A stretch of 47,696 bases of DNA from Trueperaceae bacterium. GTDB taxonomy: Bacteria > Deinococcota > Deinococci > Deinococcales > Trueperaceae. This document shows positions 24,543 through 33,150 of this stretch, in pieces. The notes beneath the pieces were generated by a model, which saw nothing but the letters and a program-made list of their open reading frames with translations, was not told the origin of the DNA and did not search any database. Position 1 is the first letter of the stretch; every line of letters starts with the position of its first letter. The stretch is taken from NCBI GenBank assembly GCA_013697735.1, contig JACCWH010000010.1, positions 1-47,696 of the forward strand, given 5' to 3'. A program made the translations under genes and the position numbers.

Positions 24543-25454
24543 GTGTTCGAGCGTTTCGAGCGACTCTCCATCCGCACCGGATCGGTCACCATCGAAGCCG
24601 TCGTCGGCGGTCAGGGGCCTCCGGTCCTCCTGCTCCACGGCTATCCGCAGTCGCACGTGATGTGGCACCTCGTCGCGCCGGCGCTCGCCGAGCAGTTCAC
24701 GGTCGTCGCGACCGACCTCCGCGGGTACGGCGACTCGAGCAAGCCGACGGGGGACGCCGAGCACCGCACGTATTCGAAGCGGAGCATGGCTCGCGACCAG
24801 GTCGAGGTAATGACGGCCCTCGGGTTCGAGCGCTTCGCCGTCGTCGGCCACGACCGCGGCGGCCGCGTCGGACACCGCCTGGCGCTCGACCACCCGGAAC
24901 GCCTCACCGGCCTCGCGGTGCTCGACATCGTGCCGACGTTCCACGTCTTCGACGCGGTCGACCGCTTCATGGCGATCGCCTACTACCACTGGTTCTTCCT
25001 GGCGCAGCCTCACGATCTGCCGGAGCGGCTCATCGGCGGCGATCCCCGCCTCTACCTCCATCGCAAGATCGGTGGCTGGGGGACGGGACTCGACGTCTTC
25101 GCCCCCGAGGCACTCGCCGAGTACGAGCGCTGTTTCGACGCCGCCACGATCCACGCCTCCTGCGAGGACTATCGCGCGGCCGCGAGTTGCGACCTCGAGC
25201 ACGACGAAGCCGACCGCGGCCGCCGTCTGTCGCTCCCCCTGCTCGTGCTCTGGGGCGCGAAGGGCGTGGTGCACCAGGCGTACGACGTGCTCGAGGTCTG
25301 GCGCGACTACGCGACGGACGTCCGCGGCGGATCGATCCCTTCCGGGCACTACCTCGCCGAGGAGTGCCCGGAGGAGACGACGGCGGCGCTGCGATCCTTC
25401 CTCGCAGCCTTGCCGAGTGAACCCGACGCACCCCCCGCCGGAGCGCCGAAATGA
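24543..25454 (+). CDS. Alpha/beta hydrolase, haloacetate (fluoroacetate) dehalogenase-like
   Basis: The 303-residue protein closely follows the fluoroacetate dehalogenase fold. The nucleophile is Asp 104 in GHDRGGR, with carboxylate-binding Arg 105 and Arg 108. The catalytic acid is Asp 128 (VLDIVPT) and the base His 269 (SGHYLAEECPE). The halide pocket is represented by His 149-Trp 150 (YYHWFFLAQP) and Tyr 210 (SCEDYRAAA). All residues known to matter in the Rhodopseudomonas RPA1163 enzyme are present. It should displace halide, possibly fluoride, from 2-haloacetates. Many homologues of unknown true substrate share the signature. The GTG at 24543 has GGAGG 6 nt upstream. Its stop overlaps dppA (ATGA), so they form an operon. 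Confidence 0.88.
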   Translation: MFERFERLSIRTGSVTIEAVVGGQGPPVLLLHGYPQSHVMWHLVAPALAEQFTVVATDLRGYGDSSKPTGDAEHRTYSKRSMARDQVEVMTALGFERFAVVGHDRGGRVGHRLALDHPERLTGLAVLDIVPTFHVFDAVDRFMAIAYYHWFFLAQPHDLPERLIGGDPRLYLHRKIGGWGTGLDVFAPEALAEYERCFDAATIHASCEDYRAAASCDLEHDEADRGRRLSLPLLVLWGAKGVVHQAYDVLEVWRDYATDVRGGSIPSGHYLAEECPEETTAALRSFLAALPSEPDAPPAGAPK

Positions 25455-26305
25455 AGGTGCTGATCTCGGCCGACATGGAAGGCGTTTGCGGTGTGACCGC
25501 CTGGGTGCAGGTCATGCCCCCGGAGTACGGGAGCGCGTCGGCCTCCACCGTCGAATACGAGCGCGCTCGCGCGCGGCTCACGCGTGAGGTGAATGCTGCC
25601 GTGGAGGGGGCCCTCGCCGCCGGCGCCGAGGAGGTCATCGTCAACGAGGCCCACAACGGCATGCGCAACCTCGTGCCCGAAGACCTGCACCCCGACGTAC
25701 GCTTCATCACCGGCTCCGACAAGGCCCTCGGGATGATGCAGGGGGTCGACGAGCCGGGCGTCGCCGCCGTCTTCTTCGTGGGCTACCACGCGAAGGCGGG
25801 CACACCGCATGCACCGCTCGCGCACACGTGGACTGGCACCGTGAACGACGTGCGTCTGAATGGCCGCTCCACGGGCGAGTTCGGGATCAACGCCGCGATC
25901 GCCGGGCACTTCGGGATACCGGTGACGCTGGTGACCGGCGACGACAAGGCAGTGGCGCAGGTGCAGGAGTTGCTGGGCGAGCGCGTCGTGGGCGTGGTGG
26001 TGAAGGTGGGCTACACCACCTTCAGCGCCATCCACCTCCACCCCGTGCGTGCCCAGGCGGCGATTCGCTCCGGCGCCGAGGAGGCGGTGCGACGTGCCAC
26101 CGAGGCGAAGGTCTGGACGCTCCCGAGCGCGTGTCGTGTCGAGATCGACTTCGACCACCAGGCGCGCGCCGAGGCGTGCCTGAGAATCCCCGGTGTGACG
26201 CGAGCCGGTGACCGAACCGTTGCATACACTGCCGACGATGCGCTCGTCTTCAACGCCCTGTTCCGAGCGGTGATCGGGGCCAGCGACGTCTCCTTCGGGC
26301 CGTAG
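25451..26305 (+). CDS. dppA: D-aminopeptidase DppA-like (M55)
   Basis: The 284-residue protein shows the M55 zinc-site pattern: SADMEG (Asp 8, Glu 10), NEAHNGMRN (His 68), GYHAKAGT (His 113) and STGEFGIN (Glu 143). Family members form decamers that cleave N-terminal D-amino acids from peptides such as D-Ala-D-Ala, releasing D-amino acids for use. It overlaps the dehalogenase gene by 4 nt and lies divergent from a D-amino-acid deacylase, so the locus looks devoted to D-amino-acid or modified-amino-acid salvage. Length and motifs are complete. The exact peptide specificity is not known. Confidence 0.9.
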   Translation: MKVLISADMEGVCGVTAWVQVMPPEYGSASASTVEYERARARLTREVNAAVEGALAAGAEEVIVNEAHNGMRNLVPEDLHPDVRFITGSDKALGMMQGVDEPGVAAVFFVGYHAKAGTPHAPLAHTWTGTVNDVRLNGRSTGEFGINAAIAGHFGIPVTLVTGDDKAVAQVQELLGERVVGVVVKVGYTTFSAIHLHPVRAQAAIRSGAEEAVRRATEAKVWTLPSACRVEIDFDHQARAEACLRIPGVTRAGDRTVAYTADDALVFNALFRAVIGASDVSFGP

Positions 26306-26450
26306 TACCGCGCCGAGTCGCGGGCGGTCCATGGATTCCGAAGTGTTCGCTCGGTCGTCGGTCATTGCCGAACGTGGCCTCCGGGCGGATGATGAGAAGA
26401 TGATCGTCCGGGCGCCGCGAGAGCGGATGCGCCGCACCCTGGAGGCCCGT

Positions 26451-27614
26451 ATGTCCACGTCCATGACGCCGTTGAAGTATCTCGATCGTGCCATGAACTC
26501 CTTGCGCGACCTAGGACTGCTTCGCGGCGACGACCGTTCGGCCGAAGCCCCCATCGTGGCGCTTCTCCAGCGCATCAGCGATCTCGACGAGGAGCGCGTG
26601 GTCGCGATCACCCGGACCCTCGCTCAGGCGTCGGTCTTCAACGAGGTGGTTCGCTCGCAGGTCGAGGCGATGGACATCGGCACTCGCTACGAGCGTGTCT
26701 CGCGCGATTTCGATAGCATCCGCGATGACGCGCGCGCGCTGGTCTCCCAGATGGAGGACGGTCGCATCGACACACGCGAGCGCTTGGCCAACCTCTGGAT
26801 GAAGGTCACCCGCGGCGACATCTCCGCTCGCTTCGCGCGCATCAAGTCGACCTATCTCGAGGTGAACGCCGCCGCGCAGGATCAGCTCCAGCGCGAGAAC
26901 CTGATCCTGGAGGCGTACCAAGACTTTCGAGGCGCGCTGAAGCAGGCCGAAGTGCTGGCCCACGAGGTGATGACGAAGGCCCAGGCCGAACTCGACGCCG
27001 CCACGGCCGACGTGCAAGCGTCGATGGTGGCGGTCGACGCCTACGAAGGCGACGACGGAGCGGATCGCGCTCGCCTCGAGCTCGCGCGTGACGAGCGCGT
27101 TCGAGCGCTGCAGACGAGCGAACGGCGCTATCAGATCGCCAAGGATCTCGCCGACAACCTCACCATCGGCTACAACACGTCCGAGGTGGTGATGGCGCGT
27201 CTCATGCAGTCCCACACGGCCAAGGAGCGCGTGAATGCCCAGGCGGTCAGCTTCTTCGGCACCAACGAGACGGTGCTCACCGCGCTCACGGCGTCGTTCA
27301 CGGGACTGAGCGGGCTGCACGAGAGCACGCGTACGCTCGACACGATGAAAGAGGGCGTGAGCCGCTCCCTCGAGACCCTCGCCGAGATCGGTGGGAAGGT
27401 ACAGGAGGATGCCCTGCGAGCCGGCTACGGCCCGACGGTGCGCGCCGACGCGGTGCAGCGACTCGTCGACTCGGTCGTGGAGTATCAGGAGCGGTCCCGA
27501 GAGATCATCGCGGAGATGCGCGAGCTCGGAACGAAGAACGCCGAGGAGATCCGCGAGGCCGTCGAGGACGGGAAGCGGCGACTTGCGAAGCTCGCGCGTC
27601 AGGCCGAGGCCTGA
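26451..27614 (+). CDS. Coiled-coil protein, TelA-like (toxic-anion-resistance type)
   Basis: The 387-residue soluble protein is almost entirely helical, with long heptad stretches (about 60-270) and a conserved-looking middle (DLADNLTIGYNTSEVVMARLMQS). The C-terminal part, with TMKEGVSRSLETLAEIGG, resembles TelA-family proteins, which occur in tellurite-resistance and envelope-stress loci; I rate that link as plausible, not firm. The ATG at 26451 has GGAGG 5 nt upstream, and in-frame starts back to 26331 lack one. It is the first of three closely spaced genes with a membrane protein and a Gly-tailed coiled coil. No ATPase or metal motif is visible. Confidence 0.7.
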   Translation: MSTSMTPLKYLDRAMNSLRDLGLLRGDDRSAEAPIVALLQRISDLDEERVVAITRTLAQASVFNEVVRSQVEAMDIGTRYERVSRDFDSIRDDARALVSQMEDGRIDTRERLANLWMKVTRGDISARFARIKSTYLEVNAAAQDQLQRENLILEAYQDFRGALKQAEVLAHEVMTKAQAELDAATADVQASMVAVDAYEGDDGADRARLELARDERVRALQTSERRYQIAKDLADNLTIGYNTSEVVMARLMQSHTAKERVNAQAVSFFGTNETVLTALTASFTGLSGLHESTRTLDTMKEGVSRSLETLAEIGGKVQEDALRAGYGPTVRADAVQRLVDSVVEYQERSREIIAEMRELGTKNAEEIREAVEDGKRRLAKLARQAEA

Positions 27615-27623
27615 TCCGCGGCC

Positions 27624-28526
27624 ATGGCCGACACCGCAGCCGTACGCTCGCGACCCCTCGACGAGGTGATGCTCGCGATGGACGTCGTCGACACGCTTCG
27701 GCATCGCCAGACCGTAGTCGCGCAGGAGCTCGAGGGTCCCGAACGCGACGAGGCCCTCCTCGCGCGTTTGCGGCAGATCTACGCCGCGCAGGGGATCGAG
27801 GTCTCCGACCGCATCCTGCACGATGGCGTGGCTGCGTTGCGCGAAGATCGCTTCGCCTACCGTCCGCCGCCCGACGACTGGCGCATCCGCCTGGCGCGAA
27901 TCTACGTGGAACGCGGACGCTGGGGCAAGCGTCTGCTCGGCGTCGTGATCGCCCTCGCGATCGGCGTGGGGGCCTACCAATTCGCCATCGTGGCGCCTCG
28001 CGACGCGATCTCGGCGGAGATCGAGCGGACGCACGCAGCGATCGGGGCCGTCGCCGTGGACGAGGGGGCACGCCTCGGCGCCGATACCCTCCACGCCCGT
28101 GGCCGCGCCGCGATCGCGGCGGGCGACACGCGCACGGCACAGGCGACGCTGGCTGAACTCGGGGAGCTCCAGGCGAGTCTCGAGCGCTCCTACTCGCTGC
28201 TCGTGGTCATCGGGCCTGACGTCGTGAGTGGCGTCTGGCGCGTGCCCGACATGAACGTCGAGGCGCGCAACCACTACCTCATCGTCGAGGCCGTGGACGA
28301 GCGTGGCGGACCCGTCGCGCTGCCCGTCCGCAGCGAAGAGACGGGACGGATCGAGCAGGTGACCACGTTCGGGCTCAGGGTCGATGAAGCGACGTGGAAT
28401 CGCGTCGCCGCCGACCTCGAGGACGACGGCATCATCCAGGAGCGGCTCGTGGCGGTGAAGCGGCCGGGCGTCCTCGAGCCCGAATACCTCGTCGAGACCA
28501 CGGGCGGGACGATCACGCGATGGTAG
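27624..28526 (+). CDS. Single-pass membrane protein, DUF6384-type
   Basis: The 300-residue protein begins with a conserved helical region, PLDEVMLAMDVVDTLRHRQ (11-29), then LLARLRQIYAAQGIEVSDRILHDGVAALREDRF. One membrane helix (about 103-123) follows, then a C-terminal domain that starts helical and becomes beta-rich (SGVWRVPDMNVEARNHYLIVEAVD and on). This N-terminal signature is what I recall as DUF6384; the number is from memory. The C-terminal domain is likely extracytoplasmic. It starts 10 nt after the TelA-like gene with no Shine-Dalgarno of its own and ends 23 nt before the next gene, so it is translated within the same operon. Function is unknown. Confidence 0.75.
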   Translation: MADTAAVRSRPLDEVMLAMDVVDTLRHRQTVVAQELEGPERDEALLARLRQIYAAQGIEVSDRILHDGVAALREDRFAYRPPPDDWRIRLARIYVERGRWGKRLLGVVIALAIGVGAYQFAIVAPRDAISAEIERTHAAIGAVAVDEGARLGADTLHARGRAAIAAGDTRTAQATLAELGELQASLERSYSLLVVIGPDVVSGVWRVPDMNVEARNHYLIVEAVDERGGPVALPVRSEETGRIEQVTTFGLRVDEATWNRVAADLEDDGIIQERLVAVKRPGVLEPEYLVETTGGTITRW

Positions 28527-28548
28527 CGATTCATCTCGGGTGTGCACC

Positions 28549-30057
28549 GTGATCACGGGCCGCCAGACCCTCGCCGACATCACCGGTGCTCTGCGCGACG
28601 AGCGTGCCCGCCTCGAGGAGGTCGATCGTCGCCTCAAGTCCGCGAACGAGCGCTTGGTGGGCATCGATGCGGCGCGCACGAAGGAGATCGCTGCGCTGGC
28701 GCGACTGCACGTGGGTGAGCTCGCTACCGGCGCAGAGGAGCGCCTCGAGGGGAGCGACGCGCGCGTCGCCGCCATGCTCCAACGGCGCGAGTCCGAGCGC
28801 GCGTCACTCGAGGCTCGGCTGCGCGACCTCGTCGCAGCGGCCGAGCGGCTGGAGCGGGAGCGGATCCCACTCGTCGATGCGCTGGAGGTCGCGACCATGG
28901 CGGTCGATGACGCCGAGGCAGCGACGCAAGCGCGCCTCGAGCGCGACGACGCCTACCGCGCGCAGCGCGAGCGAGCGGTCGCCACGGAACGCACCGCTCG
29001 ACACGCAGACGAGAAAGCGCTCGCGAGTCAGGAGGAGCGCCTCGAGAAGGGTCGTGCCTTCGAGGCCGACCCGATCTTCATGTACCTGTGGCGACGCGGG
29101 TACGGCACGCCCGCATACCGTGCCTGGCCGCTCGTGCGGCGGCTCGATCGGGCGGTCGCGAGGTTGATTCCCTTCGAGTCAGCGAGGGTGAACTACGCCC
29201 GACTCGTGGAGCTGCCCGAGCGCTTGCGCGAGCACGCCGACGCCGTGGCGAGCGCTGCGGACGCCGAGCTCGAGTCGTTGCACGGGCGCGACATGGAAGC
29301 GCGTGTAGCCGACGGCGTCGACGCGCTCGAAGCGGAGCGCGACGTGGCCGAAGCTGCGCTCGCACGTCACGACGCCGTCATCGCCGATGTCGACGAGGAG
29401 CGGCAGGAGACGTTCGACGGGATCGAACGAATGGACCGTGGCGAAGACGACGCCTTCGCCGAGGCGGTCGCCTTCCTCGCTTCCGAACTCGCGCGCGACG
29501 ACGTGCAGGCGTTACGGCGCGCCGCGCTCGCCACGCCCTACCCCGAGGACGACGTGATCGTGGGGCGCCTTCTCGACCTCGAGGCGGAGCGCGACCGGCT
29601 CGCCACCACCGTCGGCGATCTCGAGGGCGTCGCCCAGCAGGTTCGTGAACGGTCGCTCGAGCTCGATGCGGTGCGACGCGAGTACACCGCTCGTCGCTTC
29701 GACGAGCCGGGCTCCGCCTACGCCGACGGTGACCTCGTCACCAACATGTTGTCGCAGTTCCTCCGGGGAGCCGCAACGCGAGATGTGCTGTGGCGCGTGC
29801 TCGAAGGGCAACGGAGCACGGCCTCGCGTCGTTCCAACCCGACCTTCGGATCGGGCGGCTTCGGACGGGGGAGTCCCTGGACTGGCGGCGGCGCTTCGAG
29901 GGGCTCGAGCGCTGCGGGCCGCATGGGGTCCGGAGGTGCGCGCGGCGGACGCGTGGGCGGCGGCGGCGGTCGATCGTCGGGTGGTCTGACCGGCGGCGGC
30001 TTCAAGACGGGGGGCCGCATGGGTGGGCGCGGCTTCAAGACCGGCGGGAAGCGTTGA
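28549..30057 (+). CDS. Coiled-coil protein with WRRGYGT core motif and Gly-rich GFKTGG tail
   Basis: The 502-residue protein has a long N-terminal coiled coil (about 10-170), a short aromatic core (FMYLWRRGYGTPAYRAWPLV, about 177-196), more coiled coil (to about 400), and a disordered Gly/Arg/Ser tail of about 80 residues that ends with two FKTGG units. No membrane helix is evident beyond the aromatic core, which could be membrane-adjacent. I know of no assigned function, although proteins with the same core and tail sit beside DUF6384 genes. The GTG at 28549 is preferred over 28540 on spacing from an upstream GGG, but the start is uncertain. It closes the three-gene operon and converges with the SDR gene. 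Confidence 0.7.
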   Translation: MITGRQTLADITGALRDERARLEEVDRRLKSANERLVGIDAARTKEIAALARLHVGELATGAEERLEGSDARVAAMLQRRESERASLEARLRDLVAAAERLERERIPLVDALEVATMAVDDAEAATQARLERDDAYRAQRERAVATERTARHADEKALASQEERLEKGRAFEADPIFMYLWRRGYGTPAYRAWPLVRRLDRAVARLIPFESARVNYARLVELPERLREHADAVASAADAELESLHGRDMEARVADGVDALEAERDVAEAALARHDAVIADVDEERQETFDGIERMDRGEDDAFAEAVAFLASELARDDVQALRRAALATPYPEDDVIVGRLLDLEAERDRLATTVGDLEGVAQQVRERSLELDAVRREYTARRFDEPGSAYADGDLVTNMLSQFLRGAATRDVLWRVLEGQRSTASRRSNPTFGSGGFGRGSPWTGGGASRGSSAAGRMGSGGARGGRVGGGGGRSSGGLTGGGFKTGGRMGGRGFKTGGKR

Positions 30058-30070
30058 TGACCGGAAGCGC

Positions 30071-30796
30071 TCACCAGGGTATCGAGGCCCCAGTGTGGTC
30101 GAAGAAGCCGCCGGAGTCGCCCGGCTCGAGACGCTCGAGCAGGTCGAGGAGGGCGCTCGCGGCCGCGTCCGGCGTTCGCGCCTCCTGGCCGCCGCCGCCG
30201 AATGGCGCGGAGAGTCCACTCTCGACGTGGCCGGGATGGAGCGCCACGCACAATGCTTCCTTGCGACTGCGCGCGAGTTCGTTCGCGGCGCTCCGCACGA
30301 GTTGGTTGAGCGCGGCCTTCGAGGCTCTGTAGCCGTACCAGCCGCCGACCGTGTTCTCGCCGATGCTCGCGACCCGCGCCGAGAGGGTGGCGAAGACCGC
30401 CGTGCCGTCGCGCGGGAGGAGCGGCAGGAAGTGCTTCATCAGCAGCGCGGGACCGATCGCGTTGATCGCGAACGAGCGTGCGAGGCGCTCGCCATCGAGG
30501 TGACGCCACGTCTTCTCGGGCATGTGGTCGTCGCCGTGTAGGAACCCGGTGGCGTCGATCACGAGGCGGAGCGGACCGCCACGCTCCTCGACCGCGGCCG
30601 CGGCGGCCGCGATACTCGCTTCGTCCAGCAGATCGACCGGTGGATCGCTCGTGCGGGAGAAGCCGTGGCTCGCCTCGAAGCGGTCGTCGGCGCGGAGCCG
30701 CTCGAGCAGCGCACCGCCGATCGCTCCCGACGAGCCGATCACGACGGCCACGCCGTCGGACGGAATCGCTGCGGTCGTGCGCGATGTATCGGTCAT
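30071..30796 (-). CDS. Short-chain dehydrogenase/reductase, CsgA-like
   Basis: The 241-residue protein has the nucleotide-binding loop GSSGAIGG at 21-28 and the catalytic tyrosine-lysine pair in YGYRASKAALNQ, with a preceding FATLSAR serine. SDRs of this C-factor-like type oxidise or reduce small alcohols or ketones with NAD(P). A GGGGQEARTP loop before the C-terminus is typical for the group. The ATG at 30796 has TACCGT 5 nt upstream and no Shine-Dalgarno, so a leaderless start is likely. Its 3' end converges with the Gly-tailed gene (13-nt gap). Substrate unknown. Confidence 0.87.
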   Translation of the reverse strand: MTDTSRTTAAIPSDGVAVVIGSSGAIGGALLERLRADDRFEASHGFSRTSDPPVDLLDEASIAAAAAAVEERGGPLRLVIDATGFLHGDDHMPEKTWRHLDGERLARSFAINAIGPALLMKHFLPLLPRDGTAVFATLSARVASIGENTVGGWYGYRASKAALNQLVRSAANELARSRKEALCVALHPGHVESGLSAPFGGGGQEARTPDAAASALLDLLERLEPGDSGGFFDHTGASIPW

Positions 30797-30801
30797 GTGC
30801 C

Positions 30802-30807
30802 ACGGTA
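30802..30807 (-). promoter_or_regulatory. Leaderless-type -10 box (TACCGT) for the SDR gene
   Basis: On the minus strand TACCGT is followed by GGCAC and the ATG at 30796. Confidence 0.4.
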
Positions 30808-30837
30808 CGGCCGCTATGGCGCGCGCTTCAGTAGGCC

Positions 30838-31623
30838 CTACGGGATTGGGCGAGAGACTCGGGGACGCTCGCCGAACGACGCGTACAAGAGGGCGACGAG
30901 CACGCTCACGGTCACGAGACCGGCTGCCAGCGCATAGCCCACCCCTACCGTCCCCTGCGCATGGCTCCAGTACGCGCGCGCCGCCCACGTGGGGGGGAAG
31001 GCGACGCCGATCACCGCGCTCCAGGGTTCGGGAACGAAGTACGCCGCGATCGGCAGCAGGAAGAGCGCACCGAGGAGCTTCTGTAGACCGACACCGTGGA
31101 CCTTGTTCGCCGCGAAGATGGCGAAGAAGAGCATCACGGCCGGCGCCACGAGCGCGGCGAGGAACGAGGTCGCGAGGAGCGGTGCGACGGCGAGCGGCGC
31201 GATCCCGGTGAGATGCACGCAGATCGGAAGGAGCACGAACGAGAGCAATGCCGTGAGCGTGCCTCGGTAGGCGAGGAACCGAGCGAACGGGAGCGGTGTG
31301 ACGCGCAGTGCGTCGAGGGTGCGCTCGTCGCGCTCCTCGAGGAGCATGAAGCCACCGACGGTGCCGATGGCGAAAGGCGTCATGAGCACCACGAGATAGG
31401 CGACCAGGAGGGGAGCGTACGGCTCGAGGTCGAGCGCCCATTCCTCGAGGAGCCAGGCGGCGAGGGGTGGATACCCGAAGCGGAGGAGCAGCGCGGTGAG
31501 CACCGGGATCGCGATCGCTCCGAGCAGGTAGGCATCCCTACGGACGATCTTCGCGTCGGCGCGGAGCAGGGCGCCGATGGTGGCGGCGCGCACCTCAGGC
31601 CGCCGTACGAAGGACGTGGGCAT
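30838..31623 (-). CDS. ABC transporter permease (second of pair)
   Basis: The 261-residue protein has about six hydrophobic segments (for example LLGAIAIPVLTALLLRFGY, LVAYLVVLMTPFAIGTVGGF and GLVTVSVLVALLYASF) and the loop LLEERDERTLDALRVTPLP. That loop is the coupling-helix-like motif of ABC-2-type export permeases. It overlaps the preceding permease gene by 29 nt. Together with the ATPase it should form an exporter in the inner membrane. The cargo is unknown; a TetR gene in the operon suggests a small-molecule or drug ligand. The start could be slightly downstream of 31623. Confidence 0.85.
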   Translation of the reverse strand: MPTSFVRRPEVRAATIGALLRADAKIVRRDAYLLGAIAIPVLTALLLRFGYPPLAAWLLEEWALDLEPYAPLLVAYLVVLMTPFAIGTVGGFMLLEERDERTLDALRVTPLPFARFLAYRGTLTALLSFVLLPICVHLTGIAPLAVAPLLATSFLAALVAPAVMLFFAIFAANKVHGVGLQKLLGALFLLPIAAYFVPEPWSAVIGVAFPPTWAARAYWSHAQGTVGVGYALAAGLVTVSVLVALLYASFGERPRVSRPIP

Positions 31624-32308
31624 CGAAGGCCGCTCGCGACCAGGCGAGTCCGGCCACCACGACCGTGGCGCCGAATGCGAGGGCGTAGAGGAGTTGGCCT
31701 GGGCGAATGCCGGTGATGGCGCCCTCGAAGAGCACGAGGGCGGGCATGGTCGGCCAGAGGTAGAGCAGCGGGTGGTGCCACGGGCTCACCAGCGTAACGA
31801 TCGGGAGGAACAACGGCGCCACGAAGAGTGGCGAGGTGATGAGGAAGTTCGTCACGGAACGGTAGCGGGCCACCACGACGAGTCCCGTCACCGTCGCCAG
31901 CGCGCCTTGGATCACGATGCCCGCGAGCAGCAGTGGGAAGGCGCGCGTGACGCCGAGCGTGAGGAGCACGAAGAGCGTGCCCTCCAGCGTCGCCAGACCA
32001 GCCAGCGTGATCAGCTTCGAGAGGAGGTACTCGCGCGTGCGCAGCGGCGTGACCGCGAGCGCGTCGAGCGTCCGATCGCCGCGCTCGAAGAGCACCTGCG
32101 CCGACGCGAAGGCGAACGCCGTCGCGCCGACGAACATGAAGAGGAGCCCCGGCATCGCCGCCTGCGCGAGATCGGGCGGCAGCAGCGTGCGCACGACGGC
32201 CACGAGCAGGATCAACGCCACGGCCGTGAACACCGGCAAACCGTTGCGCCGCTGGAGACGGAGGTCGACGCCGATCGTGTGCGTGAGTCGGCGGAGGGCG
32301 GGCGTCAC
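31595..32308 (-). CDS. ABC transporter permease (first of pair)
   Basis: The 237-residue protein has about six hydrophobic segments and the loop LFERGDRTLDALAVTPLR, which parallels the motif in the following permease, so the two are paralogous halves of one exporter. It overlaps the ATPase gene by 4 nt at its start and the second permease by 29 nt at its end. Such tight overlaps indicate translation as one operon. Cargo unknown. Confidence 0.86.
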   Translation of the reverse strand: MTPALRRLTHTIGVDLRLQRRNGLPVFTAVALILLVAVVRTLLPPDLAQAAMPGLLFMFVGATAFAFASAQVLFERGDRTLDALAVTPLRTREYLLSKLITLAGLATLEGTLFVLLTLGVTRAFPLLLAGIVIQGALATVTGLVVVARYRSVTNFLITSPLFVAPLFLPIVTLVSPWHHPLLYLWPTMPALVLFEGAITGIRPGQLLYALAFGATVVVAGLAWSRAAFDAHVLRTAA

Positions 32309-33150
32309 GAGAGCGCCTTGCCGGTCACCTCGAGGAAGATCCGTTCGAGCGTCGCCTCCATCGTGTGGAGGGACCGAACTCGACCATCGCGGAGCGCCGT
32401 CGTGAACGCCGGCGCATCGGCGAGCCCCTCGAGCGGGTACTCATGCACCTCGCCATCGTGCGTCTCGACGCGCACGGCGCGCTTGCCGAAGCGCTCGCGC
32501 AGCGCGACGGGCGTGTCGAGGAGCGCGATCTCGCCGTCCGTGATGAAGGCGACGCGGTCGCACAGTTCGTCGGCGATGGTCATGGCATGCGTGGTCAGGA
32601 CCACGGTCGCGCCGGCGTCGCGGTGCTCGAGGATGAGGTCCGTCACGAGCCGGGCGTTCCCCGGATCGAGTCCCGAGGTCGGTTCGTCGAGGAAGAGGAG
32701 CTTGGGGTGGTGGATGAGCGCGCGCGCGAAGGAGAGTCGCATCTGCATCCCTTTCGAGTAGCGCGCCACCGGCACGCGTGCGGCGTCCGCCAACCCGACC
32801 TGGCGGAGCAGGTCGATGGGGTCGCGCGTCGCCCCGGAGTAGAGCGAGCGGAAGTACGCGAGGTTCTCGAGCCCGGTCATCTTGCCGTAGTGGTTCGGTG
32901 CCTCGAAGCCGACGCCCACGAACTCGAAGAGGTCGCTCCCCCAGGCGTGCACGTCGCGTCCGAGCACGCGGGCGCTGCCCTCGTACGGGTGGAGGAGGCC
33001 GGTGAGGATCTTCTGGATGGTGCTCTTGCCGGCGCCGCTCGGGCCGAGGAATCCGAATATCTCACCTTCGACGACGTCGAAGGTGGCGTGCCGCACCGCC
33101 GGCCGCGTGCCTCGCGCGTACGTGAAGCGGAGGTCGTCGACGCGGATCAT
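32305..33150 (-). CDS. ABC transporter ATP-binding protein
   Basis: The 281-residue protein has Walker A GPSGAGKST at 36-44, the signature region YSKGMQMRLSFARAL, Walker B LLFLDEPTSGLDP and the switch His in TTHAM. The YSKGMQ signature, instead of LSGGQ, is common in ABC-2 exporters. The last 60 residues form an extra C-terminal domain seen in drug and lantibiotic exporter ATPases. It powers the two permeases immediately downstream and overlaps the TetR gene upstream by 4 nt. Confidence 0.93.
   Translation of the reverse strand: MIRVDDLRFTYARGTRPAVRHATFDVVEGEIFGFLGPSGAGKSTIQKILTGLLHPYEGSARVLGRDVHAWGSDLFEFVGVGFEAPNHYGKMTGLENLAYFRSLYSGATRDPIDLLRQVGLADAARVPVARYSKGMQMRLSFARALIHHPKLLFLDEPTSGLDPGNARLVTDLILEHRDAGATVVLTTHAMTIADELCDRVAFITDGEIALLDTPVALRERFGKRAVRVETHDGEVHEYPLEGLADAPAFTTALRDGRVRSLHTMEATLERIFLEVTGKALS

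Noticed and set aside
26511-28898. A 795-codon minus-strand frame over the TelA-like operon
   Set aside because: The plus-strand genes have ribosome-binding sites, tight operon spacing and conserved motifs. The antisense product is low-complexity and unrelated to known families.
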